From DATDAH01 sp963845425 (GTDB lineage: Bacteria; Actinomycetota; Acidimicrobiia; Acidimicrobiales; DATDAH01), in the NCBI GenBank assembly GCA_963845425.1, contig CAWJSC010000011.1, positions 62,001 through 126,000 on the forward strand: a DNA stretch of 64,000 nucleotides, given 5' to 3'. The notes beneath the pieces were generated by a model. The model did no database searches. It was not told where the DNA came from and saw only the letters and a list, made by a program, of their open reading frames with translations. Positions 32,976 to 41,614 of the stretch are shown piece by piece (the stretch's first letter is position 1; every line of letters starts with the position of its first letter). The position numbers and the translations under genes were made by a program.

Positions 32976-33668
32976 GTGAACTTCGTCGCTCACATGGTCG
33001 TGGCCCACCGGGTCGCCGACGCACCGAGCACCGCGCTCCTGCTCGGTGCCGCGGCCCCCGACCTGGCCCGCATGGCCCGGCTCCCCGTGGCCACGACGGG
33101 GTCGGCCGACCTCCTCGCCGGGGTCGCGACCCACCATCGCACCGACGCCGTCTTCCATGAGCTGAGCTGGTTCCGGGACCACAACCGCCGGCTGGTCCGC
33201 GACCTCGCCGAGCGGGGAGTGCGCCGGGGACCGGCGCGGGGGGCGGCCCACGTGCTCATCGAGCTCATGTTGGACGGCGCGCTCCTCGCCGACCCCGGCC
33301 ATGGCGAGACCTTCGCCCGGCCCTGGGGGGCGATGTCGGGGCCCGACGACGATGCCCTCGCCGTGGTCGACCCCGCCCATCACGACCGCTGGGCCGACTT
33401 CCTCGGCCAGCTCACCACCCGCCTGGATCCCACGGCCTACGGCGATCCCTCCTACGCCGCCGCCCGCACAGCCAATGCCCTGTCCCGCCGCCCCCGACTG
33501 GCCCTGACCGACGGCGAGACGGCCGGCCTCCGCCACGTCGCCGCCGAGATCCAGCCCGCGATCACCGCCGAGACCGAGCGCGTGCTGACCGAGACCGCGG
33601 CGGCGACGGGCAGCCCGACGTCGGGGGCGGGACGGGCTCCTGGACCCGACGAACCTCACGCGGGGTGA
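32976..33668 (+). CDS. Hypothetical protein, AcpH-like N-terminus
   Basis: GTG 32976 gives 230 residues starting VNFVAHMVVAHRVADAPSTALLLGAAAPDL, which resembles the NFLAHL start of acyl-carrier-protein phosphodiesterase (AcpH) and HD-like metal enzymes. Further His/Asp residues that could bind metal are HHRTDAVFHE, DHNRRL and HVLIELMLDG. I am not sure of the activity. It is convergent with the next gene. Confidence 0.7.
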   Translation: MNFVAHMVVAHRVADAPSTALLLGAAAPDLARMARLPVATTGSADLLAGVATHHRTDAVFHELSWFRDHNRRLVRDLAERGVRRGPARGAAHVLIELMLDGALLADPGHGETFARPWGAMSGPDDDALAVVDPAHHDRWADFLGQLTTRLDPTAYGDPSYAAARTANALSRRPRLALTDGETAGLRHVAAEIQPAITAETERVLTETAAATGSPTSGAGRAPGPDEPHAG

Positions 33669-33743
33669 CCGTTGCTCCTCCTGGCCCCGGATCCCGTGTC
33701 CTGGCGCGGGTATCCAGTGCCAGTTCGCCGAGTTCGGCCCCCA

Positions 33744-34284
33744 TCAGGCGCCGTCGGACTCGTCTCGGTCGCCCTGCTCGTCGGTGTCGCCGCGCGGTGT
33801 CGTCCTGCCGGTCCCGGTCGTCGCCCTGATCCCGGTCCTCGGCGTCGTCCTGGTCCTCGGACCCGTCGTCGTACTCGTCGCGGCGGTCATCGCCGTCGTC
33901 ATCCATCCACGGAGGCGTCGGGCGATCGCCCTCGTCATCCCACTCGCCTCCGGGACCGTGCTCACCGCCCGGGAAGCCACCGCCTGGACCGGGGAACCCG
34001 CCACCGGGCATGCCGCCGGGGCCATGGCCCTCGCGGAAGCCGCCCCGCGGGAAGGCACTGATGGGCTGGCTGTCGTCGTCGAAGGCGCCGGCCCCGAGCC
34101 AGCCGATCAGGCCACCGGCGAGCAGGGCGCCGGCCATGCCGACGGCGGCGCCCTTTCGGGTGACGGTGCGGACCGGGTCGGCCGCCGTCGGCTCAGCCGA
34201 CTCGGACGTGGCCTCGGCGACGGGCGCGTCGTCGACGGGCTCGGCGGTGAAGGTCGATTCGGTCGGGTCGTCAGCGTCGCTCAT
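33744..34284 (-). CDS. Membrane-anchored Gly/Asp-rich protein, probable frame error near its 3' end
   Basis: The N-terminal 45 residues are acidic, followed by one transmembrane helix (AAVGMAGALLAGGLIGWLGAGAF). A Gly/Pro/Phe-rich stretch (GGFPGPGGGFPGGEHGPGG) and a strongly acidic Asp/Arg repeat follow. As written the frame then turns basic (ARRHRRAGRPRRVRRR) and runs to 33562 across the end of the convergent gene. Dropping one base near 33790-33797 gives an acidic tail (GDTDEQGDRDESDGA) with a stop at 33744 and a normal 75-base gap, so I use that end. Function is unknown. Confidence 0.6.
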
Positions 34285-34365
34285 CCGAAGAGCATCGACG
34301 CCCCGGGCGAAAGCCTGTGCAAAGAATGTTGAGAATCCGGCAAGGACCTCGGTCGGACCCCCGGC

Positions 34366-35307
34366 TCAGGCGGGACTGCGGACGAGACCAGCCCGCTCGC
34401 CGCGGCTGACCAGCTTGATGGCGACCTTGCGGGAGGCCTCGTCGATCATCTCGTCACCGAACATCACCGCGCCCTTGCGGTCACCGGTGGTGGTCGCCTC
34501 CTCGTAGGCGTCGAGGATGGCGTTCGCCCGGTCGAACTGGGCCTGTGTGGGTGAGAACATCTCGTTGAGGATCGTGACCTGGTCGGGGTGCAGGGCCCAC
34601 TTGCCGTCGAAGCCGAGGATCTGGGTCCGGGTGCAGAAGTCCCGGAACCCCTCGGAGTCGCGGACCTTCACGTAGGGCCCGTCGATGACCTGCAGGCCGT
34701 TGGCCCGACCGGCCATGAGGATCTTCATGAAGACGTAGTGGAAGTAGTCGCCGGGGTACTCGGGGATCTGCAGGCCGCCGGACAGGGATGGCATCTCCAT
34801 GGAGGCCGAGAAGTCGACCGGACCGAGGATGACCGTCTCCAGGCGGGTCGAGGCGGCGCAGATCTCGTTCACGTTGATCAGGCCCTGGGCCGTCTCGATC
34901 TGGGCCTCGATCCCGATGTGGCCGATGGGCAGGCCCGCGTTCTTCTCGACCTGCGTGAGGAGCAGGTCCATGGCCTCGACCTGGCCGGCGGTCTGGACCT
35001 TGGGGAGCATGATCTCCTCGAGGCGCTCGCCGGCGTTGCCGACCACCTCGATGACGTCGCCGTAGGTCCACTGCGTGTCCCAGGCGTTGACCCGGACGCA
35101 CAGGATCTTCTCGCCCCAGTCCTGGTTCTTGATGGCGTCGACCACCTTGCCCCGGGCCGCCTCCTTCTCGAGGGGGGCCACCGAGTCCTCCATGTCCAGG
35201 AAGACCATGTCGGCGGGCAGGGTCGGGCCCTTGCCGAGCATCTTCTCGCTGGAGCCGGGGACGGAGAGGCAGGAGCGGCGCGGAAGGTCACGGGTGCGTG
35301 CGGACAT
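34366..35307 (-). CDS. HpcH/HpaI (CitE-like) aldolase/citrate lyase family protein
   Basis: The 313-residue protein starts RRSCLSVPGSSEKMLGK and has the CitE-type metal motif DMVFLDMEDSVAP, the IEAQIETAQGLINV glutamate and GFDGKWALHPDQ. These are hallmarks of the malyl-CoA/methylmalyl-CoA lyase and CitE-like group, which split or form (3S)-malyl-CoA-type thioesters. The absence of CitF/CitD neighbours argues against citrate lyase. ATG 35307 starts the gene, 52 bases after the upstream eIF2B-like gene. Confidence 0.92.
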   Translation of the reverse strand: MSARTRDLPRRSCLSVPGSSEKMLGKGPTLPADMVFLDMEDSVAPLEKEAARGKVVDAIKNQDWGEKILCVRVNAWDTQWTYGDVIEVVGNAGERLEEIMLPKVQTAGQVEAMDLLLTQVEKNAGLPIGHIGIEAQIETAQGLINVNEICAASTRLETVILGPVDFSASMEMPSLSGGLQIPEYPGDYFHYVFMKILMAGRANGLQVIDGPYVKVRDSEGFRDFCTRTQILGFDGKWALHPDQVTILNEMFSPTQAQFDRANAILDAYEEATTTGDRKGAVMFGDEMIDEASRKVAIKLVSRGERAGLVRSPA

Positions 35308-35359
35308 GGCGCCAGCCTACGGCGGGCGGTCGGGGTGGGGCCAAGGCGCCCGGCGCCGG

Positions 35360-36158
35360 TCAGAACGGCTTCAGCAGCTCCGGGGCGACGGGGCAGTCGG
35401 TCCGACCGGAGGGCCTCGGCCGGGTGCGCCGGACCAGTGGGGCCGACGACCTTGTCGACCAGGTCGAGGGGGACCAGCTCGAGGTCGTCCTCCCAGGGAC
35501 TGTCCGCGGACAGGGCGCGGTCGCACAGCGCCGTGAACATGCGCTCGGGCAGGAGCCGGCCGACACCGGCGACCAGCCAGACCTCGGCACCGCTCAACCG
35601 ACCCACCGAGGCCGCCGCCCGAGAGCCCGCCGGGGCGACGAAGCCGCCCGGGCCCATCGCCACGGTCTCCAGGATCACGATCTGCGCCTCGGTGGCCGCG
35701 GCCCCGAGGCCGCTGAGGGGTACGTCGGTGACGTCGACGTCGGCCCGCAGCAGGCGCACCACGAGGTCGCCGCCGTCACCGTCGACATCGCAGACCAGCA
35801 CCTCGACATCGCCCCGTCGGGGCAGGCCGCCCGCCGCCAGCTCGGGCCAGCCCAGCAGCAGCACCCTGGCCGCTTCGGGCAGGGCGTCGGCCAGGGCCCG
35901 GGGCGTGCGGTCCTCCTCGATCTCGCCCGCCGCCTGCTGCGCCTCGCCGACCGGGTCCGCCGCCGTCAGCGTCCGGGCCGCCAGCCACCACAGCGGGCCG
36001 GACCCGGGCTGGCGGTCCACGATCCGGCGGCAGGCGGTGACCAGGCCCTGCGGGTCACGGCCGAAGGAGCGCAGGGCGGCCGCGGTCTCGGTCACCATCA
36101 CCGCCTGCGAGGCCCCGTGGGCCCGGGCCACGTAGCGCAGACGCTCGATGGGGTGCAT
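35360..36158 (-). CDS. Translation initiation factor 2B-like protein, frameshifted near its 3' end
   Basis: From ATG 36158 the product starts MHPIERLRYVARAHGASQAV and has the Rossmann-like features of the eIF2B/methylthioribose-1-phosphate isomerase superfamily (AADPVGEAQQ, GAAATEAQIVILETVAMGPGGFVAPAGSRAAA). In bacteria these are sugar-phosphate isomerases or of unknown role. The frame runs past the expected C-terminus into the CitE-like gene. One base fewer near 35396-35412 gives ALRSTDCPVAPELLKPF and a stop at 35360, which fits the family and the spacing. The N-terminal region is normal. Confidence 0.75.
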
Positions 36159-36224
36159 CCCGCCCGACGGTATCCACCTCGGGAGTTCGCGTTCGCCGAA
36201 CCGGGCGCAGTACCTTCGGGCGCC

Positions 36225-36717
36225 GTGACGAGCACGCAGGCGCCCGCCGACCTCGAACTGGCCCCGCTCGGGGGCGACGCCCGCCCGCTCTCGGAATGGG
36301 TGACCAACTTCCACCTGGCCCTGGTGGTCCTGGACCCCTACACCAACGAGAGCTCGTGGCTGCTGGAGACCGCGGGCCGGATACTGCGCAGCTTCGCCCA
36401 GGCCGACTGCCGGGTGGCGTTCGTGGTCACCGCCAAGGCCGACGACGCCCGCCGCTTCCTCGGTCCCTGGGCCGACGAGTTCCTCACCTTCGCCGACCCC
36501 GACCGCGAGCTGGTGAAGGCGGTCGAGGCCGAGGCGCTGCCCGGCCTTCGTGCACATCCGCACCGACCTGACCGTGGCCTCGAAAGCCGAGGGCTGGGAC
36601 CCGCTGGAGTGGCGGGCCGCGGCCACCGACCTGGCCCGCGAGATGAGCTGGACCCCGCCGAACATCCCGGCGCCCGGCGACCCCGGCCCCTTCCGGGGCT
36701 CCCCCGCCGCCGGCTGA
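36225..36717 (+). pseudogene. Thioredoxin-fold-like hypothetical protein with an apparent one-base insertion
   Basis: From GTG 36225 the protein reads LALVVLDPYTNESSWLLETAGRIL, then FAQADCRVAFVVTAKADDARRFLG, then the frame turns into Arg/Pro-rich sequence. Removing one C from CCC at 36540-36542 gives LPAFVHIRTDLTVASKAEG to a stop at 36715-36717, 6 bases before the fumC stop. The layout resembles peroxiredoxin/thioredoxin-like domains without a CxxC motif. The gene is divergent from the eIF2B-like gene and convergent with fumC. Confidence 0.65.
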
Positions 36718-36723
36718 TTCGAC

Positions 36724-38091
36724 CTACTTGATGATCCCGCCGCGGGTCATCGCCTCGATGTCGAGGGCCTTGGTCAGCTCCTCGTCGGACATGAGGCCCT
36801 CCTCCAGGACGATGGCCCGGATCGTGGTGTTCTCCTTGACGGCCCGCTTGATGACCGCGGCCGCCTTCTCGTAGCCGATGTACGGGTTGAGCGAGGTGCC
36901 GATGGACGGGGACGACTCGGCGTAGGCCCGGCACTGCTCGACGTCGGCCTCGATGCCGTCGATGCACGTGTCGGCGAACACCCGGGACACGTTGGCCAGC
37001 AGCCGGATGGACTCCAGCAGGTTGTGGGCCATCATCGGCATGAAGACGTTGAGCTCCAGGGTCCCCTGCGAGCCACCGAAGGCCACCGCGGCGTCGTTGC
37101 CGATCACCTGGGCCGCCACCTGGGTCACGGCCTCGGGGATGACCGGGTTGACCTTGCCCGGCATGATCGACGAGCCCGGCTGCAGGTCGGGGATGCGGAT
37201 CTCGGCCAGGCCCGTGCGGGGACCGGAGCCCATCCAGCGCAGGTCGTTGGCGATCTTGACCATCGCCACGGCGACGACCCGCAGCAGCCCGGAGGCCTCG
37301 ACGAGCCCGTCCCGGCTGGCCTGGGCGGCGAAGTGGTCCCGGGCCTCGGTGATGGGCAGCCCGGTGCGCTCGGCCAGCGCGGCGATGACCGCGGGGGCGA
37401 AGGCCGGCGGGGCGTTGATGCCGGTGCCGACGGCGGTACCACCGAGGGGGACCTCGCCCACCCGGCCGAGGACGCCTTCGATGCGCTCGGCGCCCTGGCT
37501 GATCTGGGCGGCGAACCCGCCGAACTCCTGGCCGAGGGTGACCGGGGTGGCGTCCATCAGGTGGGTGCGGCCGGACTTGACCACGGAGGCGAACTCGTCG
37601 GCCTTGCGCGACAGCGAGGCCGCCAGGTGGGCCAGCGCCGGCAGCAGGTCGTCCTGCAGGGCCTCGGCCACGGCGAGGTGCATGGCCGTGGGGAACACGT
37701 CGTTCGAGGACTGCGAGGCGTTGACGTGGTCGTTGGGGTGCACCGCGTCGACCTGGCCCAGCTTCTCGGAGGCGAGGGTGGCCAGGACCTCGTTGGTGTT
37801 CATGTTCGACGAGGTGCCCGAGCCGGTCTGGAAGACGTCGATCGGGAAGTGGTCGTCCCACTGGCCCTCGGCGACCTCGTCGGCCGCGGCGGCGATCGCA
37901 TCGGCGATCGTCCGGTCGACGTCGGGGACCTCGTCGAGGCCGGCGTTGACCTTGGCCGCCTCGCCCTTGATCATGGCCAGGGCGCGGATCAGGCGGCGGT
38001 CGATGGTCAGGCCCGAGATCGGGAAGTTCTCGACCGCCCGCTGGGTCTGGGCCGCGTACTTGGCGCTGAACGGGACCCGCACCTCGCCCAT
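36724..38091 (-). CDS. fumC: Class II fumarate hydratase
   Basis: The 455-residue protein has GSGTSSNMNTNEV, GRTHLMDATPVTLGQE and the lyase signature GSSIMPGKVNPV. It interconverts fumarate and malate in the TCA cycle. The annotated ATG at 38091 lies inside the family's conserved N-terminus. The bases upstream read FRIEHDSMGEVRV in the same frame and would connect to an ATG at 38140 if the plus-strand GGG at 38131-38133 had one base less. The true N-terminus is therefore probably about 16 residues longer. The SDR gene lies upstream on the same strand. Confidence 0.95.
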   Translation of the reverse strand: MGEVRVPFSAKYAAQTQRAVENFPISGLTIDRRLIRALAMIKGEAAKVNAGLDEVPDVDRTIADAIAAAADEVAEGQWDDHFPIDVFQTGSGTSSNMNTNEVLATLASEKLGQVDAVHPNDHVNASQSSNDVFPTAMHLAVAEALQDDLLPALAHLAASLSRKADEFASVVKSGRTHLMDATPVTLGQEFGGFAAQISQGAERIEGVLGRVGEVPLGGTAVGTGINAPPAFAPAVIAALAERTGLPITEARDHFAAQASRDGLVEASGLLRVVAVAMVKIANDLRWMGSGPRTGLAEIRIPDLQPGSSIMPGKVNPVIPEAVTQVAAQVIGNDAAVAFGGSQGTLELNVFMPMMAHNLLESIRLLANVSRVFADTCIDGIEADVEQCRAYAESSPSIGTSLNPYIGYEKAAAVIKRAVKENTTIRAIVLEEGLMSDEELTKALDIEAMTRGGIIK

Positions 38092-38163
38092 GGAGTCGTG
38101 CTCGATACGGAAACCACCGTCGGACTCGTCGGGTCGTCATGGCTCCGACGCTACCCAGGAGCC

Positions 38164-38919
38164 CTACCGGGCCGTCCAACCGCCGTCGACCGCGATGGCC
38201 TGGCCGGTGACGTAGGTGCTGGCGTCGGACGCCAGGAAGAGCAGGGCCCCATCCAGTTCGTCCTCGGCGCCGACCCGGCCCATGGGCGTGTTGCGCTCGA
38301 TCCACTCCCGGCCCGAGTCAGTGGCGATCATCTCGCCGGTGAGGTCCGTGGCGAAGTAGCCGGGGGCGATGGCGTTGACCCGCACACCGGCCGTGGCCCA
38401 CTGGCAGGCCAACTCCCGGGTCAGGCCGACGAGCCCGGTCTTGCTGGCCACGTAGCCCGCCTGCCGGTTGGGCGAGGACGCCACCAGGCCGTGGACCGAG
38501 GTGATGTTCACGATCGAGCCGCCCCGGCGCTCGATCATCCCGGGGGCAACCAGCCGGGACAGGTGGAACGCGGCGGTGAGGTTGACCTCGACGGCGAGGG
38601 CGAAGTCCGCCGGATCCTCGGACTCGGCCCGCTGGGGGCCGTCACTGATGCCGGCGTTGTTGACCAACACGTCGACCCGACCGAAGCGCTCGAGCGCGGC
38701 GGTGACCGTCGACGCCCGCTGGTCGGGATCAGCCAGGTCGGCGGGGGCCACGAGCGCATCGTCCAGTTCGGCAGCGAGGCCCTCGAGGCGATCGGCCCGC
38801 CGGGCCACCAGGACCACCGAGGCGCCGGCCTCGTCCAGTACTCGGGCGAAGTGGGCCCCGAGGCCGGCCGAGGCCCCCGTGACCATCGCCACCCGTCCGT
38901 CCAACCGGAACCGTTCCAT
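38164..38919 (-). CDS. Short-chain dehydrogenase/reductase
   Basis: The 251-residue classical SDR has the nucleotide motif TGASAGLGAHFA, NNAG at about 90, the catalytic Ser in VNITSVHG, and YVASK with Tyr and Lys. The C-terminal IAPGYFATDL and GQAIAVDGGW are those of 3-oxoacyl/alcohol reductases. Family members use NADP(H) or NAD(H); the substrate is not predictable. It is divergent from the luciferase-like gene, with 20 bases between their starts. Confidence 0.95.
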   Translation of the reverse strand: MERFRLDGRVAMVTGASAGLGAHFARVLDEAGASVVLVARRADRLEGLAAELDDALVAPADLADPDQRASTVTAALERFGRVDVLVNNAGISDGPQRAESEDPADFALAVEVNLTAAFHLSRLVAPGMIERRGGSIVNITSVHGLVASSPNRQAGYVASKTGLVGLTRELACQWATAGVRVNAIAPGYFATDLTGEMIATDSGREWIERNTPMGRVGAEDELDGALLFLASDASTYVTGQAIAVDGGWTAR

Positions 38920-38939
38920 CGTGGGGGAGACTACGGACC

Positions 38940-39839
38940 ATGAAGATCCGCGTCGGCTTCGGCCTCGGCACCCGCACGGTCACGAACGACCCGGAGCGGT
39001 TCGACCCCATGGTCGACAGCCTGGAGCGCCTCGGCTTCGACTCGTTGTGGCTGAGCGAGCGGGTGTCGGGCGACTGCCCCGACCCCGTCGTGGGCCTGGC
39101 TTACGCCGCCGGGCGCACCGAGCGCATCAAGTTCGGGATGAGCGTGATGGTGCTACCCGGCCGCAACCCGGCGCTCGTCGCCCAGGAGCTGGCCAGCCTC
39201 GATCGCCTGTCCGGGGGTCGCCTCCTGCCCGCCTTCGGCCTCGGCGTGGCCGACCCCCGCGAGCAGCAGGCCTTCGGCGTGGAGCGCAAGGACCGAGCGC
39301 CCTGGTTCGACGAGGCCCTCCCCCTCCTGCGCCGCCTCTGGAGCGAGGACGAGGTCGAGCACCACGGCGAGCGCTTCGACCTCGACGGCATCACCGTCCG
39401 CCCCAAGCCGGTCCAACAGCCGATGGACGTCTGGCTCGGCGGGCAGGCCCCGTCCGAGCTGCGCCGGGTCGGGCGCCTCGGTGACGGCTGGCTGCCGTCG
39501 TTCTGCGATGCGACCGACATCGCCCGCGGCATCCCCGCCATCGAAGCGGCCGCCGCCGAGGCCGGACGCGCCATCGACCCCGAGCACTTCGGCGCCCTGG
39601 TGGCTTACGCCCACGGCGAGGTGCCCGACGTCTTCCTCCAGTTCGTCCAGAAGCGTCGCCCGGACATCCTCGACCCCGCCCAGATCATCCCCTCGGGCCA
39701 CGACGGCCTCAAGGACCGCCTCGAGGAGATGATCGAGGCCGGCGCCAGCAAGTTCGTGGTCCTGCCCATCGTCGAGCCCGACGACTGGGAGGCCGAGCTG
39801 GACGCGTTGGCGTCAGCGGTCCTGCCGCTGCAGAACTGA
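38940..39839 (+). CDS. LLM-class oxidoreductase (luciferase-like, probably F420-dependent)
   Basis: The 299-residue TIM-barrel protein has the family pattern MKIRVGFGLG, LGFDSLWLSERV, FGMSVMVLPGRNP, LDRLSGGRLLPAFGLG and PKPVQQPMDVWLGG. Actinobacterial members of this size mostly use F420H2, sometimes FMNH2. The substrate is not known. It is divergent from the SDR and convergent with the EstB-like gene. Confidence 0.92.
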   Translation: MKIRVGFGLGTRTVTNDPERFDPMVDSLERLGFDSLWLSERVSGDCPDPVVGLAYAAGRTERIKFGMSVMVLPGRNPALVAQELASLDRLSGGRLLPAFGLGVADPREQQAFGVERKDRAPWFDEALPLLRRLWSEDEVEHHGERFDLDGITVRPKPVQQPMDVWLGGQAPSELRRVGRLGDGWLPSFCDATDIARGIPAIEAAAAEAGRAIDPEHFGALVAYAHGEVPDVFLQFVQKRRPDILDPAQIIPSGHDGLKDRLEEMIEAGASKFVVLPIVEPDDWEAELDALASAVLPLQN

Positions 39840-39915
39840 CCCGCCGGCCATTGCGGCTGGGGTCGGTGCTGCCCGCTGCTCGTGCTGCCGGACAGAACCG
39901 ACGGCAGGGATGGGA

Positions 39916-40998
39916 TCAGAGGCAGGCGGTCACGGCGTCCAACAGGGCGCGGTTGCGGGGGTTCTGCCAGCGCGGCCCCATCTCGGCGATGACGTAGCCG
40001 AAGGCGAGGCCGGCGTCGGGGTCGGCGAACCCCAGGGCGCCGCCCGCACCGAAGTGGCCGAAGGCCCGAGGCCCGGTGCCGAAGGGCCGCTCGGGCTGGG
40101 GGAGCTGGAAGCCGGCCCCGAAACGGGACGGCCGATCGAGCACCAGGTCGGGGCCGTCGGACCGCACCGCGGTGAGGGCCGCCACCGTCTCGGCCGCCAG
40201 CACCTCACCGGCCAGGATCCCGGCGTAGAAGCGGGCCACTCCCCGGGCGCTGGCGTGGCCGTTGGTCGACGGGATCTCCGCCCGCCGCCATTCAGGGGTG
40301 TTGATGACCCCGATGCCCGAGAGTCCGGGCGGGTTGACGTAGCCGTTGCGGATCATCAGCTGGTGGTCGTCGGCCGGCTCCGTGGCGACGAGGCCTCCGC
40401 CGGTCGCCGGGAAGCTGAACGGGCGAACCCGGGCGTGCTCCTCGTCCGGCAGGCCGATGTACACGTCGGCGTCGAGGGGCGCGGCCAGGTCCCGCAGGAG
40501 CGTGCCCACGGAGCGACCGGTCGCCCGCCGGACGACCTCGCCCACGAGGAAGCCGAAGGTGTTGGTGTGGTAGCCGTGCGCCGTTCCCGGCTCCCACCAG
40601 GGCACCTCCGCAGCCAGAGCGGCGACCATCGCGTCCCAGTCGTACATCACCAACTCGGGCTGGGGCGCCCGCAGGGCCGGCAGTCCGGCCTGATGGCTGG
40701 CCAGCTGGGCCACCGACAGCCCGAGATCGAGCTCCGGCCACCACCGGGTCACCGGATCGTCCAGGGCCACGCCGGCCGTCTCCATGGCCCGACCCAGGAC
40801 GGCCGCCGTCAGGCCCTTCCCCACCGAGAAGGCATTGACCAGCGAGTCCGGCTCCCAGCCGGGGCCGGCGGCCAGGTCGACCACGGTGCGCCCCTCGAGG
40901 ATCACACAGACCGCCGCGGCGGCTTCCCCCCGAGTGGCGAAGTTCTCCCGGAACGCCTCCTCGACCGCGGCGAACGCGGGGTCGACCGTCACAGCCAC
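39916..40998 (-). CDS. EstB-like serine hydrolase (class C beta-lactamase fold)
   Basis: The 360-residue protein shows SxxK in AFSVGKGLTA, YxN in GYHTNTFGF and HxG in FGHFGAGGALGF. No signal peptide is present. It is of the EstB/carboxylesterase type, which hydrolyse esters and some beta-lactams. Its start overlaps the tetR stop by 10 bases, so both are on one transcript, with the regulator first. Confidence 0.93.
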   Translation of the reverse strand: MAVTVDPAFAAVEEAFRENFATRGEAAAAVCVILEGRTVVDLAAGPGWEPDSLVNAFSVGKGLTAAVLGRAMETAGVALDDPVTRWWPELDLGLSVAQLASHQAGLPALRAPQPELVMYDWDAMVAALAAEVPWWEPGTAHGYHTNTFGFLVGEVVRRATGRSVGTLLRDLAAPLDADVYIGLPDEEHARVRPFSFPATGGGLVATEPADDHQLMIRNGYVNPPGLSGIGVINTPEWRRAEIPSTNGHASARGVARFYAGILAGEVLAAETVAALTAVRSDGPDLVLDRPSRFGAGFQLPQPERPFGTGPRAFGHFGAGGALGFADPDAGLAFGYVIAEMGPRWQNPRNRALLDAVTACL

Positions 40999-41549
40999 GT
41001 CGGGTACAGGGCGAGCAGGCCATCGATGACCCGCCGCTCGAGCTCCTCGTCACGGGCCGGGTCCCCGTGGTCGAGCCAACCCAGGACCGCCTGCACCACG
41101 TAGTCGACCGACAGGGCGGTGGCCCAGCGGTGCAGCGCGGGGTCGGGCAGGAGCGCCCCGACGAGGGCATCGACGGCGGCGACGGCCCGATCGTGGAAGT
41201 CATCGGCGAAGGCGGCGAACTCAGGCTCTCGGGCGGCGTGGCGCCAGAGCAGACGAAAGCCGTCGGGATCCTCCCGGGCGACCACGACCATGGCATGGAC
41301 GGCGAAGCCGGGTTCGGCTTCCCGGCGCTCGAACCCGGCCAGGAACTCGTCTCGGAGCCGGTCCCGGACGCCCGTCAGCACGGCCCGGTAGAGGTCGGCC
41401 TTCGACGCGAAGTTCCGGTACACGATCAGTCGACTGACGCCGGCCTCGGTGGCCACGTCGTCCATCGAGGTCCCCGCGAACCCGGTCCGGGCGAAGGCCG
41501 CAGCCGCGGCCCGACGGAGCTGGGCCTGACGCTCGGGGCGGCGTAGCAG
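40989..41549 (-). CDS. TetR family transcription regulator, start codon uncertain
   Basis: The recognisable HTH is RAAAAAFARTGFAGTSMDDVATEAGVSRLIVYRNFASKADLY in segments, so the first ATG (41465) would remove half of the helix-turn-helix. The frame is open upstream, but no ATG, GTG or TTG appears. A CTG at 41549 (LLRRPERQAQ) is the nearest candidate and gives 186 residues. A lost start through a one-base error is also possible. The ligand domain is typical of TetR. It probably controls the divergent diiron-like and luciferase-like genes and its own operon. Confidence 0.8.
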   Translation of the reverse strand: MLRRPERQAQLRRAAAAAFARTGFAGTSMDDVATEAGVSRLIVYRNFASKADLYRAVLTGVRDRLRDEFLAGFERREAEPGFAVHAMVVVAREDPDGFRLLWRHAAREPEFAAFADDFHDRAVAAVDALVGALLPDPALHRWATALSVDYVVQAVLGWLDHGDPARDEELERRVIDGLLALYPTWL

Positions 41550-41566
41550 GGTGCGGGCTTGCGGCT

Positions 41567-41586
41567 GTATACGCGTGAGTTTACAC
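41567..41586. promoter_or_regulatory. Candidate TetR operator/divergent promoter
   Basis: The 20-base segment GTATACGCGTGAGTTTACAC is an imperfect palindrome (GTATAC and GTTTAC half-sites) in the gap between tetR and the plus-strand diiron-like gene. TACACT inside it could be the plus-strand -10. AT content is high against the background. It is an inference from position and symmetry. Confidence 0.45.
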
Positions 41587-41614
41587 TCGGGCCACGTCCG
41601 AAGGGGGAAACCAC

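Noticed and set aside
36338..38305. Very long minus-strand frame over fumC and the thioredoxin-like gene
   Set aside because: It is Arg/Gly/Pro-rich shadow sequence out of phase with the fumarase motifs.
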